Below are positions 61,572-64,000 of a stretch of DNA of 64,000 nt, piece by piece (the first letter of the stretch is position 1; every line of letters starts with the position of its first letter). A program made the translations under genes and the position numbers. The DNA lies in NCBI GenBank assembly GCA_965221735.1, contig OZ244910.1, positions 2,108,001 to 2,172,000 on the forward strand. Reading direction: 5' to 3'. This stretch comes from UBA2991 sp965221735 (GTDB taxonomy: Bacteria > Chloroflexota > Dehalococcoidia > Tepidiformales > Tepidiformaceae). Under the pieces are notes generated by a model. It did no database searches. It was not told the origin of the DNA and saw nothing but the letters and a program-made list of their open reading frames with translations.

Positions 61572-62738
61572 CTACTCGCCCTCGAAGCGACCGATGCTGC
61601 CGCCGGCAACGACGAAACGTCCGGCTGCGCTGGTGAGGACGTCGCGAACGCGGTCGGGGTCGGCGGTCGTGACGATGACCTGCTGGAAAGTCTCGAAGGA
61701 ATCGAGTACGCCGCGGCGGCGCTGCTCGTCGAGCTCGCTGAGGACATCGTCGAGGAGGACGACGGGCTCGTCGCCGAGGCAGGTTTGGAGGTAGGCGGCC
61801 TCGGCAAAACGCAGGGAGAGGGCGGCGGTGCGGAGCTGCGCGCGCGAGGCGAACGAGGCGGCGGAGAAGCCCTCGATCAGCACCTCGACATCGTCGCGGT
61901 GAGGACCAGAGAGCGTGACACCAGCGCCGATCTCGCGGGGCCGGCCCCGGTCGAGGGCCTGGAGCATGCGGCTGGTCCACTCGGCCTCGTCGATGGGCAG
62001 GTCGTCTTCGACGGAGTCGCCGAGGGCGGGCTTGTAGGTGAGATCGATCGTCTCGGAGTCGTCGCTGAGGCGAGCCATCTGCTCGCGGGCGTACGGCACG
62101 AGCAGGCCGAGCGCGTCGGCGCGGCCCTTCATGATGATGCCGCCCGCGTGGGCAAGCTCCTGGTTCCAGAAACCGAGCTCGGTGGGGGACGCCTCGCGGG
62201 CCTGGATACGTTTGAGCAGCCCGTTCCGCTGCTGGAGGACCCGCTGGTAGCGCTGCATGGCGCGCAGGTACCCGCGATCAACCTGGGAGGCCATCATGTC
62301 CAGGTAGCGGCGGCGGAGGATGGGTGGCCCGGCGACGACCTCGATGTCGAGGGTGGTGAAGAGGACGGCGGCGAGCTCACCGACGGCATCGGAGGTGCGC
62401 TTGGCGAGGCCGTTCACGCGGACGCGCTTGCCGGCGCGCTGGCCCTCGCCGCTGCGGCCGACGACGGCGACTTCAAGGTTGAGGCGCCCGGCGGCCCGCT
62501 GGACCTCGGTCTGGAGGCGAGCGACGGGGAACTCGGAGTCGAGCACGTCGCGGCGGACGAGGTCGGAGTCGCTGCTGGCGCGGCTGGAGCGGAGGGTGGA
62601 GAGCAGGTAGATGGCCTCGAGCAGATTGCTCTTGCCCTGGGCGTTCTCGCCAACGAAGAGGTTGAGCCCGCGATCGAGGGACAATTCGACCTGCGCATAG
62701 TTTCGGAAGTTGGCGAGGTTAAGATCAGTGATGTACAC
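61572..62738 (-). CDS. recF: DNA replication and repair protein RecF
   Basis: 388 residues from GTG 62738 (MYITDLNLANFRNYAQ), which matches the family N-terminus; the in-frame ATG at 62816 would add 26 unlike residues. Walker A GENAQGKSNLLEAIYLLS, signature LSGPHRDDVEV and Walker B VVLLDDVLSELDEQR are present. RecF loads RecA at gaps. Its placement beside dnaN, divergent here, keeps the ancient dnaA-dnaN-recF neighbourhood in inverted form. Confidence 0.94.
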   Translation of the reverse strand: MYITDLNLANFRNYAQVELSLDRGLNLFVGENAQGKSNLLEAIYLLSTLRSSRASSDSDLVRRDVLDSEFPVARLQTEVQRAAGRLNLEVAVVGRSGEGQRAGKRVRVNGLAKRTSDAVGELAAVLFTTLDIEVVAGPPILRRRYLDMMASQVDRGYLRAMQRYQRVLQQRNGLLKRIQAREASPTELGFWNQELAHAGGIIMKGRADALGLLVPYAREQMARLSDDSETIDLTYKPALGDSVEDDLPIDEAEWTSRMLQALDRGRPREIGAGVTLSGPHRDDVEVLIEGFSAASFASRAQLRTAALSLRFAEAAYLQTCLGDEPVVLLDDVLSELDEQRRRGVLDSFETFQQVIVTTADPDRVRDVLTSAAGRFVVAGGSIGRFEGE

Positions 62739-62872
62739 GACGAATCCAGCGTAGCCCCCCGCAGGGCCCGAGAAGGTCAAGTATAGAGGCGTTTCCGTTA
62801 TGAGGTTATGTTCCATCCGCGAGAAGCATGAGTGGGAACTGCTTACCTGCCTACGCCCTCGGCGTTTGGGGG

Positions 62873-62878
62873 TATAAT
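62873..62878 (+). promoter_or_regulatory. Candidate -10 element for dnaN
   Basis: A perfect TATAAT, 31 nt before the dnaN ATG, giving a short leader. No -35 hexamer is evident at normal spacing. Confidence 0.5.
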
Positions 62879-62909
62879 CCCGGCCAACACCGAACAAGCG
62901 AGTAAACGG

Positions 62910-64000
62910 ATGAAGGTTCAGGTCCTGCAGGAGAACCTCCAGCGGGGGCTCGCGATCGTCGGGCGCGCGGTCGCCGCCCGGTCGACGCTCCCCATCACCT
63001 CAAACGTCCTGATGGCGACGGACGGGGGGCGCCTGCGCCTCTCGGCCACCGATCTCGACATCTCCATCAGCACCTGGATCGGGGCGAAGATCGAGGAGGA
63101 GGGGGCTACGACGATCCCGGCGCGGCTGATCACGGACTTCGTGGGGCAGCTGCCGCCGGCGACGGTGTCGATCGAGGTCCCGGAGCGGACCCGCCAGGCG
63201 AAGCTGGAGTGCGCGCGCACCGAGTCGACCATCAACACGATGGACGCCGAGGACTTCCCGCGCATCACGGCGATCGACGAGGGTCCGTCGATCGAGCTGG
63301 ACGCAGCGACGCTGCGGCGCACGATCGACCGGGTGGAGTTTGCAGCGGCGACGGATGACTCGCGGCCGGTGATCACGGCGTGAGCATCAAGGGTGAAGAG
63401 AGCAAGCTGACGTTCGCGGCCTCGGACGGCTTCCGGCTGGCAGTCTCGGACATCGAACTGGGCGCCAAGCAGGCGTTCGCGGTGACCGACCTGAACCTGA
63501 TCGTCCCGGCACGAGCGCTCCGGGAAGTGGGCCGGCTGATCGGCGACGGAGCGGCGCCGGTGGAATTGCGCGTGAACGACAAGCAGACGCAGGTGCAGTT
63601 CTCGATGACGGACGTGGAGCTGGTCGCGCAGCTGATCCAGGGCACGTTCCCCAACTACAACCAGCTGATCCCGGGCGAGTTCAATACGGCCACGGTCGTG
63701 GATGTCGACGACTTCATGCGCGGTGCGCGCATTGCGGCCATCTTCGCGCGGGACGGGAGCGGCATCGTGCGGCTGCAGGTGCAGCCGTCGGGCGATGGCG
63801 GCGCCGGGAAGCTGGTCATCAGCGCGCGCGCGGACGAGGTCGGGGACAACGAAGGGGAGATCGACGTGAAGGTGGACGGCGAGGCGGCCAAGATCGCGTT
63901 CAACAGCCGCTACCTGGCGGACGTGCTCGGCGTCCTCGACGGCGAGGTGCGCCTTGAGACAACGAGCCCCTCAAGCCAGGGCGTCTTCCGCCCGGCCGAG
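62910..64000 (+). CDS. dnaN: DNA polymerase III sliding clamp, beta subunit (frameshifted, partial)
   Basis: The reading frame from ATG 62910 (MKVQVLQENLQRGLAIVGRA) runs through the first clamp domain and meets TGA at 63381-63383, after DDSRPVITA. From 63380 the frame one base back continues VSIKGEESKLTFAASDGFRL, as in other beta clamps (normally RPVLTGVLI...ATDGFRLA), to the window edge. One missing G in the run at 63377-63380 (GCG for GGCG) would explain it. A sequencing or assembly error is most likely, because dnaN is essential; a real frameshift cannot be excluded. The C-terminus is outside the window. Confidence 0.9.

Overview
This is a GC-rich bacterial chromosome segment with densely packed genes. 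Gene content suggests Chloroflexota, possibly a Dehalococcoidia- or SAR202-like lineage. The clues are a large coiled-coil insertion in RpoC, an F420-type luciferase-like oxidoreductase, repeated family-5 solute-binding lipoproteins, P450s with [3Fe-4S] ferredoxins, and Pro/Glu-rich tails on secreted proteins. The taxonomy is inference from content only, since no 16S rRNA gene is present.

Layout. (1) 1-15.2 kb is core genome: a radical SAM protein, ispD-ispF, and on the minus strand 5S rRNA, rpsA, clpC, rpoB and rpoC. (2) 15.2-20.4 kb is a ferritin-like/VIT1 iron protein, a gamma-glutamylcyclotransferase, pmbA and tldD (minus strand), then a DEDDh exonuclease. (3) 20.4-22.9 kb is an FMN-riboswitch-controlled ribE-ribBA-ribH operon without ribD. 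(4) 22.9-30.4 kb is mixed housekeeping: a zinc-ribbon/SH3 membrane protein, Nudix, nickel SOD with its S26 peptidase partner, aldo/keto reductase, methyltransferase, a four-cluster ferredoxin, pterin carbinolamine dehydratase, an oligopeptide-type binding protein and an enoyl-CoA hydratase. (5) 30.4-54.3 kb is a catabolic/redox accessory region. It holds a quinone oxidoreductase, an F420-type enzyme, a MaoC pair, two tandem MFS transporters, a pair of carboxymuconolactone-decarboxylase (AhpD-like) genes, a split TPP decarboxylase, a second binding lipoprotein, and four cytochrome P450s with two ferredoxins, two small unknown proteins, Cu/Zn SOD, SDR, GH3, a KstD-like flavoprotein and an amidohydrolase. 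(6) 54.3-64 kb is an Lhr-type helicase, a surface protein, a two-domain VOC protein, a lipid kinase, recF and a frameshifted dnaN cut by the window edge.

Most notable points. The second AhpD-like gene (35864-36427) reads through an in-frame TGA at the second position of its CxxC motif, giving CFTU. A stem-loop of bacterial SECIS type follows, so it is very probably a selenoprotein that ordinary gene calling would split in two. The nickel-SOD peptidase (sodX-like) has no ordinary start codon; its frame runs straight back to the sodN stop codon. A short 'WQ' module of about 55 residues is shared by the exported Cu/Zn SOD (one copy) and the exported GH3 enzyme (two copies). The P450 island, with its tandem duplicate and small partner proteins, looks like a lineage-specific oxidation pathway of unknown substrate.

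No CRISPR array, prophage, insertion sequence or tRNA gene was recognised. The only stretch over 300 bp without a gene is 59269-59736.
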